64,000 bases of DNA from Massilia sp. IC2-278 (GCF_020708045.1 NZ_JAJFES010000004.1:1-64000), one strand, 5' to 3'. Positions 7,658 through 17,781 are shown, counted from the first letter of the stretch. Notes: generated by a model not told the origin, from the letters alone. Translations and numbers: made by a program.

Positions 7658-8511
7658 TGCGTAACTCGAGAGCACTGCTGATTATCGGCGTGGCCCTGTT
7701 CCTGGCCCTGGCCTCGGTGCTGGTGGCCGCCAAGTGGATGAGCGAACAGGGCGGCGCCGGCACCCGCGTGGCCGTGGCCAGCGCCGACATCGTCCAGGGT
7801 TCGAAGCTGGCCGAGGAAAGCGTGCAGCTGGCCGAATGGCCGGCCGGCTCGGTGCCGCCGGGCGCCATCACCGACCTGAAAGTCCTGGAAAACCGCATCG
7901 TGCGCAGCGACGTCGCGCGCGGCGAACCGATCCTCGAATCGAAGCTGGCCCCGCCCGGCACCACCGGCGGCCTGTCGGCCGTGGTCGCCACCGGCAAGCG
8001 CGCCATGACGGTGCGCGTCAACGACGTGGTCGGCGTGGCCGGCTTCGCCCTGCCGGGCAACTATGTCGACATCCTGGTCAACCTGGAAAGCACGGCGCTC
8101 GACAACGGCGCGCGCCAGCCCTCGATCTCGAAGATCGTGCTCGAGCGCATCCTGGTGCTGGCCGTGGCCCAGGAATCGAACCGCGACGACTCCAAGCCGC
8201 GCGTGGTGAATGCCGTGACGCTGGAGCTGGCCCCGGACCAGGTGGAAAAGCTCGATCTCGCGCGCAGCATCGGTTCGCTCTCGCTGGTGCTGCGCAACCA
8301 GGTCGACCCGCAGCCGGCCAACACCAGCGGCGCCACCCGCGAGTCGGTCCTCGGCCTGCCTGAAGCCAAGCCGGCCCCGGTGGCCGCCGCGGCGCCGGCG
8401 CCGGCCGTGCAGGCGCCGGCCGCCCCGGCCCGCCCGCGCCCCGCCTCGCCGCGCAACGACGGCGTCCTCGTGATCCGCGGCCTCGACGCCGCTCCGCAAG
8501 CATTCAACTGA
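7657..8511 (+). CDS. cpaB: Flp pilus assembly protein CpaB/RcpC
   Basis: 284 aa. One N-terminal membrane segment (residues about 7-25) is followed by a SAF-like domain (VAVASADIVQGSKL to about residue 90) and the RcpC/CpaB region with MTVRVNDVVGVAGFALPGNYVDI, a typical block of the family. The C-terminal 50 residues are Ala/Pro-rich. CpaB proteins are periplasmic and thought to stabilise or gate the secretin. Start and upstream stop overlap (ATGA). Downstream is the secretin gene after 8 bases, the usual cpaB-cpaC order. Confidence 0.92.
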   Translation: MRNSRALLIIGVALFLALASVLVAAKWMSEQGGAGTRVAVASADIVQGSKLAEESVQLAEWPAGSVPPGAITDLKVLENRIVRSDVARGEPILESKLAPPGTTGGLSAVVATGKRAMTVRVNDVVGVAGFALPGNYVDILVNLESTALDNGARQPSISKIVLERILVLAVAQESNRDDSKPRVVNAVTLELAPDQVEKLDLARSIGSLSLVLRNQVDPQPANTSGATRESVLGLPEAKPAPVAAAAPAPAVQAPAAPARPRPASPRNDGVLVIRGLDAAPQAFN

Positions 8512-8519
8512 AGAACACC

Positions 8520-9989
8520 ATGACCTTCCAGACCAACAAGACCCTGCTGGCCTGCGCAATGGCGCTGGCCGCAGGCGCCGCTTCGGCTGCGAATCAGGCC
8601 GCCAGCCAGCCAGCCGCGCCGGCCAATTGCATCGACCTGCGCGGCCAGGGCGAGGTGCGCAGCCTCGACCTGGTGCGCGGCAAGTCCGTGCTGAAGCGCT
8701 TCTGCAGCCCGGCCTCGCAGGTGACCGTCGGCGCGCCCGGCATCGCCAACGTGGTGGTGCCGAATGCCAGCGAAGTCGTGATCGTCGCGCGCAGCGTCGG
8801 CAGCACCAACCTGATCGTCTCCACCCGCGACGGCCGCTCCACCGTGATCGACCTGAACGTCGGCCTCGATACCGCGCCGCTGCGCGCCCAGTTCGAGAGC
8901 CTGTTCCCGGACGAAAAGGATATCCGCATCGGCACCAGCGGCAATGCCCTGGTCCTGTCGGGCATGGTGACCGATTCCGCCGTGGCGAGCCAGCTGATCG
9001 CGCTGGCGACGGCTTACCAGGAAAGCGTGGCCCAGGCCGCCGGCGGCGGCGCGGCGGCAGGCAGCCCGCCGGCGGCGGGTGTGTCCGGCGCGGCCGGCGC
9101 GGCGCCTGCAGCGGCCGCGGCGCCGACCGTGCTGAACATGCTGGCCATCGCCGCGCCGCAGCAGGTCATGCTGGAAGTGAAGATCGCCGAAGTCTCGAAG
9201 TCCCTGGTCGACCAGCTCGGCGCGAATGCCCTGTACAGCAAGATCAACGGCAGCTGGACCTACGGCATCCTGTCGAACTTCCTGACCGGAGCCGGCGGCA
9301 GCCTGGGCGGCAGCAAGAGCACCGGCACCAAAGGGCTGCAGATCGACGGCGAGAACCGCGACGGCCTGGTGAAAATCCTGGCCGAGCCGACCGTGATGGC
9401 GATCAGCGGCCAGGAAGCGAGCTTCCTCGCCGGCGGCAGGATCTTCATTCCGGTCACGCAAAGCGGCCTGGGCAACGGCGCCGCCATCACCCTCGAGGAA
9501 AAGGAATACGGCGTGGCCGTGAAGTTCACGCCGACCGTGCTCGGGGGCGGGCGCATCAACCTGCGCGTGGCGCCGGAAGTGTCGGAACTGAACCGCGAAG
9601 GCGTGGGCTTCAGCGCCGGCGGCTCGAACGCCACCTCGATCCTGCCGGCCTTTACCACGCGCCGCGCCACCACCACCGTGCAGCTGCAGGATGGCCAGAG
9701 CTTCGTCATCGGCGGCCTGATCCGCAACAACGTCACCAGCAACATCAAGCGCTTCCCCTTCCTGGGCGAAGTGCCGGTGCTGGGCACCCTGTTCCGCAGC
9801 AGCGACTTCCAGAACGACCGCAGCGAGCTGGTGTTCGTGGTAACGCCGCACCTGGTCAAGCCGCTGCAGGACGTGCCGCGCCTGCCGACCGACGAATACG
9901 TGCCGCCGAGCCGCGCCCAGTTCCTGCTGGGCGGCAAGCACGAAGGCAGGGCCCGCCCCGCCGCCGCCCCCAAAAAGGACAAGCCATGA
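8520..9989 (+). CDS. cpaC: Tad pilus secretin CpaC/RcpA
   Basis: 489 aa. A signal peptide (residues 1-23, ending ASAA) precedes a pilus-assembly N-terminal domain with the block VTVGAPGIANVVVPNASEV. A Gly/Ala/Pro-rich linker fills residues about 177-205. The secretin domain follows, with VMLEVKIAEVSKS, ISGQEASFLAGG and VQLQDGQSFVIGGLI, and ends with VPVLGTLFRS and ELVFVVTPHLVKP, all standard secretin motifs. It forms the outer-membrane channel for the Flp pilus. No TadD pilotin-like gene is in the window; the small lipoprotein encoded next could act with it. Confidence 0.93.
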   Translation: MTFQTNKTLLACAMALAAGAASAANQAASQPAAPANCIDLRGQGEVRSLDLVRGKSVLKRFCSPASQVTVGAPGIANVVVPNASEVVIVARSVGSTNLIVSTRDGRSTVIDLNVGLDTAPLRAQFESLFPDEKDIRIGTSGNALVLSGMVTDSAVASQLIALATAYQESVAQAAGGGAAAGSPPAAGVSGAAGAAPAAAAAPTVLNMLAIAAPQQVMLEVKIAEVSKSLVDQLGANALYSKINGSWTYGILSNFLTGAGGSLGGSKSTGTKGLQIDGENRDGLVKILAEPTVMAISGQEASFLAGGRIFIPVTQSGLGNGAAITLEEKEYGVAVKFTPTVLGGGRINLRVAPEVSELNREGVGFSAGGSNATSILPAFTTRRATTTVQLQDGQSFVIGGLIRNNVTSNIKRFPFLGEVPVLGTLFRSSDFQNDRSELVFVVTPHLVKPLQDVPRLPTDEYVPPSRAQFLLGGKHEGRARPAAAPKKDKP

Positions 9990-10249
9990 ACCGTATCTTC
10001 CCTATCGCCGCCCTCGCCTTCGTTGCCATCCTTGCCGGCTGCGCCGGCGGCAGGACGAGCGCCACCAGCGGCACGACGGTACGCGCCGCCTTTGCCAGCC
10101 AGGTGCTGCATCCGCGGCCCCAGGCCCAGCCCGAGCGCGGCACGGACGGCGCCGCCGCTGCCGCTGCGTATGCGAATTACCAGCAGTCGTTCGCGACGCC
10201 CACGCCGCAGTCCGACAGCCCGACCTTCGGCAACAGCTCCGGCAAATAA
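9986..10249 (+). CDS. Small outer-membrane lipoprotein of the Tad locus
   Basis: 87 aa. A lipoprotein signal ends in the lipobox AGC with Cys19. The mature part is low-complexity and polar, rich in Ala, Gln, Ser and Thr, with no recognisable domain. The start overlaps the secretin stop by 4 bases, and tadZ begins 9 bases after its stop. Position suggests a helper of secretin assembly or pilus anchoring, but no sequence similarity to known pilotins can be seen by eye. Confidence 0.75.
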   Translation: MNRIFPIAALAFVAILAGCAGGRTSATSGTTVRAAFASQVLHPRPQAQPERGTDGAAAAAAYANYQQSFATPTPQSDSPTFGNSSGK

Positions 10250-10258
10250 GGAAGCACC

Positions 10259-11452
10259 GTGAAAATCGCCATTCTTTCGCGCGACGAGCGCAACCTGATC
10301 GATTTGTCGCGCCAGCTGCGCGCGCGGCCGGGCCTGGACGAAGTCGACATGATCTCGGGCACGCCCGCGCGCCTGTCGACCCTGGCCGACGAAGCCATTC
10401 CCGACGTGCTGGTCGTGGACCAGCCGCGCCTGGACGAGGACGACCTCGGCCAGCTCGAGCGCCTCGGCCACCTGTTCCCGCGCATGGCCTTCGTAGTGCT
10501 GTCGGCCGACCTGTCGCAGGACTTCCTGCTGCGCGCGATGCGCGCCGGCGTGCGCGAAGTGCTGCCGGCCATGCCCGGCGCCGCCGTCCTCACCCAGACC
10601 ATCGACCGCATCGCCGAAAAATTGGGCAGCCAGGGCGGCGCCCAGGGCAAGGTGCTGGCCTTTATCTCGTGCAAGGGCGGCAGCGGCTCTACCTTCCTCG
10701 CCACCAACCTGGCCTATGCCCTGGCGAGCGGCGGCAGCAAGCGCGTGGCCCTGATCGACATGAACCTGCAGTTCGGCGACGCCTCGCTGTTCGTCTCCGA
10801 CACCAAGCCGCTGGCCACCCTGTCCGACGTGGCGCTGCAGATCCACCGCCTCGACCCCTCGTTCCTGGCCTCGAGCATGGTCGCCGTCACGCCCAACTAC
10901 GGCATCCTGGCCGCGCCATCGGACCCGGCCCATGCCAGCGACGTGAAGCCCGAGCACATCGACGCCATCGTCAAGCTGGCGCGCCGCCAGTACGACTTCA
11001 TCGTGCTCGACGTCGGCCGCAGCCTGGACCCGGTGAGCATCCGCGCACTCGACCACGCCGACACCATCTACCCGGTGCTGCAGATGACGCTGCCCTACAT
11101 CCGCGACGGCAAGCGCCTGCTCACCGTGTTCCGCAATCTCGACTACGGCAAGGACAAGGTCGAACTGATCGTGAACCGCCACGACAAGAACAGCGACATC
11201 CGCATGAAGGACCTGGAAGCGGCCTTCGACACGAGCACCCTGCGCACCGTGCCGAACCACTACGACGCCGCCGCGAAATCGGTGAACCAGGGCGTGCCGG
11301 TGACGCGCCTGGCGCCCGACAGCCCCTTGAGCGCGGCCCTGCTGGACATGGCGCGCGGCCTGACCGGCGAAGCGGCGCCGGCGCCGAGCGCCAGCCTGGT
11401 GTCGCGCCTGTTCAACCGCCGCGCCACCGACAAGAAAGAACTGCCGCGATGA
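10259..11452 (+). CDS. tadZ: Tad localisation ATPase TadZ/CpaE
   Basis: 397 aa, GTG start. Residues 1-115 look like a receiver-like domain without the full acidic set (AILSRDERNLIDLSRQL), usual for TadZ/CpaE. A MinD/ParA-like ATPase follows with the deviant Walker A CKGGSGSTFLATNLAYAL at about residues 137-154 and a Walker B-like YDFIVLDVG. Such proteins direct the Tad machine to its site, often the pole. The last residue codon overlaps the tadA start (ATGA). The conserved order secretin-lipoprotein-tadZ-tadA supports the call. Confidence 0.92.
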   Translation: MKIAILSRDERNLIDLSRQLRARPGLDEVDMISGTPARLSTLADEAIPDVLVVDQPRLDEDDLGQLERLGHLFPRMAFVVLSADLSQDFLLRAMRAGVREVLPAMPGAAVLTQTIDRIAEKLGSQGGAQGKVLAFISCKGGSGSTFLATNLAYALASGGSKRVALIDMNLQFGDASLFVSDTKPLATLSDVALQIHRLDPSFLASSMVAVTPNYGILAAPSDPAHASDVKPEHIDAIVKLARRQYDFIVLDVGRSLDPVSIRALDHADTIYPVLQMTLPYIRDGKRLLTVFRNLDYGKDKVELIVNRHDKNSDIRMKDLEAAFDTSTLRTVPNHYDAAAKSVNQGVPVTRLAPDSPLSAALLDMARGLTGEAAPAPSASLVSRLFNRRATDKKELPR

Positions 11453-12792
11453 ACCTCCCCGCTTATTCGCTGCGCGAACGCCTCGGCAACAGCGCGCCGC
11501 AGCCGAACGCCCAGCGCGGCGCGATCGACAACCGCGCCTACCACCAGCTGAAAAGCCGCATCCACGAAGCCCTGCTCGACCGCATCGACCTGGAGAGCAT
11601 GCAGCGCCTGTCGCAGGACCAGATCCGCGCCGAGCTGCGCCTGCTGGTAGAACGCCTGCTGGAAGAAGAGCTGGTCGTCATCAACGACGCCGAGCGCAAG
11701 ACCCTGACGCGCGACATCCAGAACGAGATGCTGGGCCTGGGCCCGCTCGAACCGCTGCTGGAAGACCCGACCGTGTCCGACATCCTGGTCAACACCCACA
11801 AGCAGGTGTACGTGGAGCGGCGCGGCAAGCTGGAGCTGACCGACGTCACCTTTACCGACGAAGCCCACCTGATGAAAATCATCGACAAGATCGTCTCGCG
11901 CGTGGGCCGCCGCATCGACGAATCGAGCCCGATGGTCGACGCGCGCCTGCCGGACGGCTCGCGCGTGAACGCGATCATCCCGCCGCTGGCGATCGACGGC
12001 GCCGTGATGTCGATCCGCCGCTTCTCGGCCGACCCGCTGCGCCTGGCCGACCTGGTCTCCTACGGCAGCCTCACCGCCGACATGGCCGAGGTGCTGCAGG
12101 GCCTGGGCAAGGCCAAGGTGAACATTTTGATCTCGGGCGGCACCGGCTCCGGCAAGACCACCATGCTGAACGTGATCTCCGGCTTCATCGGCGCCAACGA
12201 GCGCATCGTGACGGTGGAAGACGCGGCCGAACTGCAGCTGCAGCAGCCGCACGTGGTGCGCCTGGAAACCCGCCCCGAGAACATCGAGGGCAAGGGCGAA
12301 GTCACCCAGCGCGCGCTGGTGCGGAACGCCCTGCGGATGCGCCCCGACCGCATCATCCTGGGCGAGGTGCGCGGCGCCGAGGCGCTCGACATGCTGGGCG
12401 CAATGAACACCGGCCACGAAGGCTCGATGGCGACCATCCACGCGAATACCCCGCGCGACGCCCTGACGCGCCTGGAAAACATGATCAGCATGGCCGCCGG
12501 CACGCTGCCGCCGAAGGCCATGCGCCAGCAGATCGCCTCGGCGGTCGGCGTGGTGGTGCAGGTGGCGCGCCTGACCGACGGCAAGCGCCGCGTGCTGTCG
12601 ATCTCGGAAGTGACGGGCATGGAAGGCGACGTCATCACGATGCAGGAGATCTTCGCGTACAAGCAGACCGGCGTGCTTGATGACGGCACCGTGATCGGCC
12701 ACGCCAGCGCCACCGGCGTGCGTCCGCGCTTCGCCGAGCGCCTGCGCACCTTCGGCGTGAACCTGGCGCCGCAGGTCTTCGAGCCGCGCTGA
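11449..12792 (+). CDS. tadA: Tad pilus motor ATPase TadA/CpaF
   Basis: 447 aa. Secretion ATPase of the GspE/VirB11 superfamily. The N-terminal helical part leads to [16 protein letters not shown]; Walker [12 protein letters not shown] is at about residues 229-239, an Asp-box/Walker B region at [19 protein letters not shown], and the His box at [14 protein letters not shown]. TadA hydrolyses ATP at the inner-membrane base with TadB and TadC to drive Flp extension and probably retraction. The start overlaps the tadZ stop by 4 bases. Confidence 0.95.
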   Translation: MNLPAYSLRERLGNSAPQPNAQRGAIDNRAYHQLKSRIHEALLDRIDLESMQRLSQDQIRAELRLLVERLLEEELVVINDAERKTLTRDIQNEMLGLGPLEPLLEDPTVSDILVNTHKQVYVERRGKLELTDVTFTDEAHLMKIIDKIVSRVGRRIDESSPMVDARLPDGSRVNAIIPPLAIDGAVMSIRRFSADPLRLADLVSYGSLTADMAEVLQGLGKAKVNILISGGTGSGKTTMLNVISGFIGANERIVTVEDAAELQLQQPHVVRLETRPENIEGKGEVTQRALVRNALRMRPDRIILGEVRGAEALDMLGAMNTGHEGSMATIHANTPRDALTRLENMISMAAGTLPPKAMRQQIASAVGVVVQVARLTDGKRRVLSISEVTGMEGDVITMQEIFAYKQTGVLDDGTVIGHASATGVRPRFAERLRTFGVNLAPQVFEPR

Positions 12793-12808
12793 ACACGGGC
12801 CGACGCGC

Positions 12809-13783
12809 ATGGACATCACCTTCCTTCTTTTCGTCGTGCTGCTGTTCGCGGCCGTCCTGCTCCTGATCTGGGGCGTGTACGTGGGCTGGCTGGCGCACCG
12901 CAGCCCGGAAGCCGAGCGCATCGCGCGGCGCCTGCGCAGCGTGATCGGCAACGAGACGCGCCAGGACGACATCACCATCGTCAAGGAACGCCGCCTGAGC
13001 GACAACCCCGAGCTGGACGCGCTGCTGCGGCGCCTGCCCGGCACGCGCCGCCTGGACCGGATGCTGATGCAGGCCGGCTCGCGCCAACTGGTGGCGCGCC
13101 AGCTGGCGTTCTGCGCGGGCGGCCTGGCGGCCGGGCTGGTGCTGGGCATGGTGCTGGGCCTGCCCGGCATCGCGCTGTTGCCGCTGGCGCTGGGCGTGGC
13201 GGCCCTGCCGCTGATGCGCCTGGCGCAGGCGCGCGACGCCCGCCTGGCGCGCTTCGAACTGCAGCTGCCCGACGCGCTCGACATGATGAGCCGCGCGATG
13301 CGCGCCGGCCATGCCTTCCCGACCGCGCTCAAGCTCGTTGCCGACGAAGTGCCGGCGCCGCTGGGCGAGGAATTCAAGACCGCCTTCGACGAAGTCAACT
13401 TCGGCATCTCGATGGGCGACGCCCTGAACGGCCTGGCCCAGCGCCTGCCCAGCATGGACTTGCAGTACTTCGTGGTGGCGGTGCTGATCCAGCGCGAGAG
13501 CGGCGGCAACCTGACCGAGCTGCTGTCCTCGATCAGCGCGATCATCCGCGACCGCCTGAAACTCGTCGGCCAGGTGCGCGTGCTGTCAGCCGAGGGACGC
13601 ATCTCGGCCTGGGTGCTGTGCCTGCTGCCTTTCGGCGCGGGTTCGGTGATGACCCTGGCAAACCCGGAGACGATGAGCGTGCTGGTGACCGACCCGGCCG
13701 GACGCAAGATGCTCGGCGCCGCCGCCGTGATGATGGTGGTCGGGGTGCTGGCGATCCGCAAGATCATCCGTATCCGCATGTAA
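12809..13783 (+). CDS. tadB: Tad platform protein TadB
   Basis: 324 aa. An N-terminal membrane segment (residues about 3-28) is followed by a cytoplasmic part, two adjacent membrane segments around 110-145, a GspF-type domain with [18 protein letters not shown] and [18 protein letters not shown], and two C-terminal segments. These match T2SS F-domain platform proteins of the TadB branch. It lies 16 bases after tadA. With TadC it forms the inner-membrane core that TadA acts on. Confidence 0.93.
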   Translation: MDITFLLFVVLLFAAVLLLIWGVYVGWLAHRSPEAERIARRLRSVIGNETRQDDITIVKERRLSDNPELDALLRRLPGTRRLDRMLMQAGSRQLVARQLAFCAGGLAAGLVLGMVLGLPGIALLPLALGVAALPLMRLAQARDARLARFELQLPDALDMMSRAMRAGHAFPTALKLVADEVPAPLGEEFKTAFDEVNFGISMGDALNGLAQRLPSMDLQYFVVAVLIQRESGGNLTELLSSISAIIRDRLKLVGQVRVLSAEGRISAWVLCLLPFGAGSVMTLANPETMSVLVTDPAGRKMLGAAAVMMVVGVLAIRKIIRIRM

Positions 13784-13801
13784 GAAACAAAGGCAACGAC
13801 C

Positions 13802-14749
13802 ATGACGAAGTCCCAGATCCTGATGCTGGCCCTGATGTTCCTGCTGGTGTTCGGCGCCGCCGTGCTGGCCATGCTGCTGCTCACGCGCGACCCGGTCAAG
13901 GCGCGCCTGTCGACGCTCGACGAGCGCGATGCCGGCTCCCCCGCCGATGCCGAGCCGGACAAGGGCTGGCTGGTGCGCCTGGCGCGCCTGGCCGCGCCGC
14001 TGGCGCGCCTGTCGGTGCCGGCCGAAGGCTGGGAAGGCTCGCCGGTGCGCCTGCGCTTCATCAACGCCGGCTGGCGCGACCCGTCCACGCCCGGCCTGTT
14101 CCACGCCGGGAAGACCGCCCTGACCCTGGGCCTGCCGCTGCTCGCCTTCCTGCTGCTGCCGCACGACCCCGAGCGCCCGCTGGTCTTCACCTTCCTGGCG
14201 CTGGTGGGCTCGGCCTCGGTCGGCTACTACGCGCCCGACATCGTGCTCAAACGCCGCATCGCGCGGCGCCAGCGCGATATCTTCGAGACTTTCCCGGATG
14301 CGCTGGACCTGATGACGGTGTGCGTCGAAGCCGGCCTGGCAATGGACGCGGCGCTGGCCCGGGTCGGCGCCGAGATCGGCCTGAAGTCGCCGGTGCTGGC
14401 CGAGGAGCTGCAGCTGGTGACGCTGGAAATGCGCGCCGGCAGCGGCAAGGAAAAGGCCCTGCGCAACCTGGCCCTGCGCACCGGCGTCGAAGACGTCGAC
14501 GCCCTGGTCAAGATGCTGATCCAGGCCGACCGCTTCGGCACCAGCGTCGGCACCGCCCTGCGCGTGCAATCGGAACAGCTGCGCACGCGGCGGCGCCAGC
14601 TGATCGAGGAGAACGCGGCCAAGATCGCGACCAAGATGCTGTTCCCGCTCATCTTCTTTATCTTCCCGGCGCTGCTGGTGGTCCTGCTGGGACCGGCCTG
14701 CCTGCAGATCCTGCGCTCGGTGATTCCGGTGGCTGCGGGCATGGAGTGA
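13802..14749 (+). CDS. tadC: Tad platform protein TadC
   Basis: 315 aa, second GspF-domain platform protein. An N-terminal membrane segment, a pair of segments near residues 100-145, the F-domain block FPDALDLMTVCVEAGLAMDAAL and LIQADRFGTSVGTAL, and a C-terminal membrane segment (LFFIFPALLVVLLGP region) are visible. It follows tadB by 18 bases and is the last gene of this rightward run. No tadD or further tadE/F gene follows; those functions are covered by the leftward genes at 133-2562 or lie outside. Confidence 0.93.
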   Translation: MTKSQILMLALMFLLVFGAAVLAMLLLTRDPVKARLSTLDERDAGSPADAEPDKGWLVRLARLAAPLARLSVPAEGWEGSPVRLRFINAGWRDPSTPGLFHAGKTALTLGLPLLAFLLLPHDPERPLVFTFLALVGSASVGYYAPDIVLKRRIARRQRDIFETFPDALDLMTVCVEAGLAMDAALARVGAEIGLKSPVLAEELQLVTLEMRAGSGKEKALRNLALRTGVEDVDALVKMLIQADRFGTSVGTALRVQSEQLRTRRRQLIEENAAKIATKMLFPLIFFIFPALLVVLLGPACLQILRSVIPVAAGME

Positions 14750-14798
14750 CCCGCGTACCGGTGATGCCGCGCCATGCGATGTGACGGATATGGCATCC

Positions 14799-14831
14799 CG
14801 TACGGTGGGCACTCCGTGCCCACGCGGTACG
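14799..14831 (+). repeat. Palindromic intergenic repeat, copy a
   Basis: Core GTGGGCAC-TCC-GTGCCCAC inside CGTACG...GCGGTACG. It faces copy b at 14952 across a 120-base spacer. The 390-base gap 14750-15139 holds this composite and no gene that I can support. Confidence 0.8.
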
Positions 14832-14951
14832 AGCGCTTCCTCGCACTACGTACCGTGACTTGTCGCCCGCTATCGGTCATCCTGGCCACGGGTCGTCGTC
14901 CATCGCATGCTTTGCGAGCGACACCTCGCCGCAGCGGACTCCGGCCACGTG

Positions 14952-14985
14952 CGTACCGCGTGGGCACGGGGTGCCCACCGTACGG
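14952..14985 (-). repeat. Palindromic intergenic repeat, copy b
   Basis: Inverted partner of copy a: CGTACCGC then GTGGGCAC-GGG-GTGCCCAC then CGTACGG. The spacer before it carries the companion motif GAGCGACACCTCGCCGCAGC, which recurs beside other copies. Confidence 0.8.
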
Positions 14986-15139
14986 GATACGCCAATGGCT
15001 CCGTCGAACGTTTCACCATCCGCGCACCCGCGTCGCATCCCCGCCTCATGTATCAGCTTTTTTACAAATCAACCCAGGCTTGCTCGAAAGATACGATTAG
15101 AATACTTTCTCCAAAATCCATCATAAAAACAGGGGAAAC

Positions 15140-17539
15140 ATGATCCGTTTGCCATTCGCGCTGGCTGCGCTATGCCTCGGCGCGTCCGCCTTTGCGGCCG
15201 AACCTTTCGACGACAAGTTCCGCCAGCTCGACGAGCTGCTGCCGACCGCAACGACGATCCGCACCGCCTCCGGCGCCCCCGGCCACGCCTACTGGCAGCA
15301 GCGCGCCGACTACACGATCCGCGCCACGCTCGACGAAGCGAACCGCGCGATCAGCGCTGCCGAAACGATCATCTACCACAACAATTCCCCGGATACGCTG
15401 AATTACCTGTGGCTGCAGCTCGACCAGAACATCTACAAGAGCGACTCCGGCGCACGCCGCTCGGCCACCGTGGTCTCGCGCGAGGCCTGGGCCAAGCCGC
15501 GCAGCCCGGAAGAAGGCATGAAGTTCGACGCCCTGCGCACGACCTTCGAGAGCCTCGCCTTCGACGGCGGTTTCAAGATCACCGGCGTCAAGGCCGGCGG
15601 CCGCCAGCTGGCGCACACCATCAACGGCACGATGATGCGCATCGATTTGCCGACGCCGCTCAAACCCGGCCAGCGCTTCAGTTTCGACGTCGAGTGGAAC
15701 TACAAGATCAACGAGCAGAAGGTGCTCGGCGGCCGTTCGGGCTTCGAGAAGTTTGACGAAGACAAGAACGACCTGTTCGAGATCGCCCAGTGGTTCCCGC
15801 GCATGGCGGCCTACTACGACGTGTATGGCTGGCAGCACAAGCAGTTCCTCGGCGCCGGCGAATTCACGCTCGAATTCGGCGACTACGACGTCGAGCTGAC
15901 CGTCCCGGCCGACCACATCGTGGCCTCGACCGGCGTGCTGCAGAACCCAGGCTCGGTGCTCACCGCCGCCCAGCGCGACCGCCTGGCAAAGGCCAAGAAT
16001 TCGAAGAAGCCGGTGGTCATCGTGACCCAGGCCGAGGCGGAAGCGGCCGAAAAAACCAGGGCCAGCGGCACCAAGACCTGGCGCTTCAAGGCGAAGAACG
16101 TGCGCGACTTCGCGTTTGCCTCGAGCCGCAAGTTCATCTGGGACGCCCAGGGCATGAAGAGCGGCGACACCGACGTGATGGCGATGTCCTACTATCCGAA
16201 GGAAGGCAATCCGCTGTGGGAGAAGTATTCGACCCAGGCCATCGTCCACACCATCGAGCAGTACAACAAGTATTCGTTCGACTACCCCTACCCGACCGCG
16301 ATTTCCGTGAACGGCCCGGTGGGCGGCATGGAATACCCGATGATCTCGTTCAACGGCCCGCGTCCGACCAAGGACAAGAAGACCGGCGAACTGACCTACT
16401 CGAAGCGCACCAAGTACGGCCTGATCGGCGTGATCATCCATGAAGTGGGCCACAACTACTTCCCGATGATCGTCAACTCCGACGAGCGCCAGTGGACCTG
16501 GATGGACGAGGGCCTGAACTCCTTCGTGCAGACCCTGGCCCAGGAAGCCTGGGAGGAGCAGTGGCCGGAAATGCGCGGCGAACCGCGCCTGATCACCGAC
16601 TACATGAAGAGCCGCAACCAGGTGCCGATCATGACCAACTCGGAGTCGGTGCTCCAGTTCGGGAACAACGCCTATGCCAAGCCGGCCGCCGCCCTGACCG
16701 TGCTGCGCGAAACGGTGCTGGGCCGCGAACTGTTCGACTTCGCCTTCCAGGAATACGCGCGCCGCTGGAAATTCAAGCGCCCGACCCCGGCCGACTTCTT
16801 CCGCACCATGGAAGACGCCTCGGGCACGGACCTCGACTGGTTCTGGCGCGGCTGGTTCTACACCACCGACCCGGTGGACGTGAGCATCGACGGTATCAGC
16901 GAATACACGGTCAGCTCGCAGAATCCGGAAATCGAAAAAGCCTGGCGCCGCAAACTGCGCGACGCCGAACCGACCTCGCTCACCGACCAGCGCAACAAGG
17001 GCATGCCGCGCCGCGTGGATGCGCACCCCGAGCTGAAGGATTTCTATAACGAGCACGACGACTTCACCGTGACGAACGCGGACCGCAACAAGTTCAACGA
17101 GTCGCAGGAGAAGCTGGAAGACTGGGAAAAGGCGCTCCTGTCCTCGGGCAAGCATTTGTACCTGGTGGACTTCACCAACGTCGGCGGGCTGGTGACGCCG
17201 CTGGTGCTGGAGATCCAGCTCGCGAGCGGCAAGAAGTACATCGAGCGTATTCCGGCCGAAGTGTGGCGCTATTCGCCGAAGAAGATCACGAAACTGATCG
17301 TCACCGACGAACCGATGACCAGCCTGGTCCAGGACCCGTACTGGGAAACCGCCGACATCGACCAGAGCAACAACGCCTGGCCGCGCAAGCTGACCCCGTC
17401 GCGCCTGGAACTGTTCAAGACCGAACGCGGTGGCAATGACCTGATGAAGGACTTCAATACCAAGCTGAAGACGGAGGAAGAGAAGGACGCCGCTGCCAAG
17501 GAAGAGCCGAAGAAGGAGACGGTGCCACCGGTGCAGTGA
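15140..17539 (+). CDS. Secreted M1-family metallopeptidase, paralogue 1
   Basis: 799 aa with a signal peptide (residues 1-20, ending FAAE). The zinc motif HEVGH is at 434-438 and the third ligand Glu457 in WMDEGLN fits HExxH-X18-E of clan MA, family M1. A GGMEYPM motif upstream corresponds to the exopeptidase GxMEN signature, so aminopeptidase activity is plausible but the motif differs. It is a periplasmic or exported enzyme. A close paralogue starts at 17842; the C-terminal 250 residues are nearly identical between the two, pointing to tandem duplication. CAGGGGAAAC precedes the ATG. Its C-terminus ends in a charged Lys/Glu-rich tail that the paralogue lacks. Confidence 0.88.
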   Translation: MIRLPFALAALCLGASAFAAEPFDDKFRQLDELLPTATTIRTASGAPGHAYWQQRADYTIRATLDEANRAISAAETIIYHNNSPDTLNYLWLQLDQNIYKSDSGARRSATVVSREAWAKPRSPEEGMKFDALRTTFESLAFDGGFKITGVKAGGRQLAHTINGTMMRIDLPTPLKPGQRFSFDVEWNYKINEQKVLGGRSGFEKFDEDKNDLFEIAQWFPRMAAYYDVYGWQHKQFLGAGEFTLEFGDYDVELTVPADHIVASTGVLQNPGSVLTAAQRDRLAKAKNSKKPVVIVTQAEAEAAEKTRASGTKTWRFKAKNVRDFAFASSRKFIWDAQGMKSGDTDVMAMSYYPKEGNPLWEKYSTQAIVHTIEQYNKYSFDYPYPTAISVNGPVGGMEYPMISFNGPRPTKDKKTGELTYSKRTKYGLIGVIIHEVGHNYFPMIVNSDERQWTWMDEGLNSFVQTLAQEAWEEQWPEMRGEPRLITDYMKSRNQVPIMTNSESVLQFGNNAYAKPAAALTVLRETVLGRELFDFAFQEYARRWKFKRPTPADFFRTMEDASGTDLDWFWRGWFYTTDPVDVSIDGISEYTVSSQNPEIEKAWRRKLRDAEPTSLTDQRNKGMPRRVDAHPELKDFYNEHDDFTVTNADRNKFNESQEKLEDWEKALLSSGKHLYLVDFTNVGGLVTPLVLEIQLASGKKYIERIPAEVWRYSPKKITKLIVTDEPMTSLVQDPYWETADIDQSNNAWPRKLTPSRLELFKTERGGNDLMKDFNTKLKTEEEKDAAAKEEPKKETVPPVQ

Positions 17540-17594
17540 CCGGGTTGTTGGCCGATGCGGGCCGCAGGTTGGACTCGGGCCGCGAACCTTGACC

Positions 17595-17627
17595 CGTACG
17601 GTGGGCACTCCGTGCCCACGCGGTACG
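17595..17627 (+). repeat. Palindromic intergenic repeat, copy c
   Basis: CGTACG, GTGGGCAC-TCC-GTGCCCAC, GCGGTACG. It pairs with inverted copy d. The spacer carries the companion motif in the opposite orientation (GCAGCGAGGTGCCGCTCG) relative to the composite at 14799-14985. Confidence 0.8.
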
Positions 17628-17740
17628 CACGGTTCCGCGAGTCCGCAGCAGCGAGGTGCCGCTCGAAACGCTTGCAACGGCCTGCGGCCCTGCTTGATGT
17701 TTCGAGCGGGTCATCACCGCCAACACAATCATCACACGCA

Positions 17741-17774
17741 CGTAACCGCGTGGGCACGGAGTGCCCACCGTACG
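17741..17774 (-). repeat. Palindromic intergenic repeat, copy d
   Basis: CGTAACCGC, GTGGGCAC-GGA-GTGCCCAC, CGTACG. Inverted partner of copy c, ending 8 bases before the terminator-like hairpin at 17782. Confidence 0.8.
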
Positions 17775-17781
17775 ATCCAAG

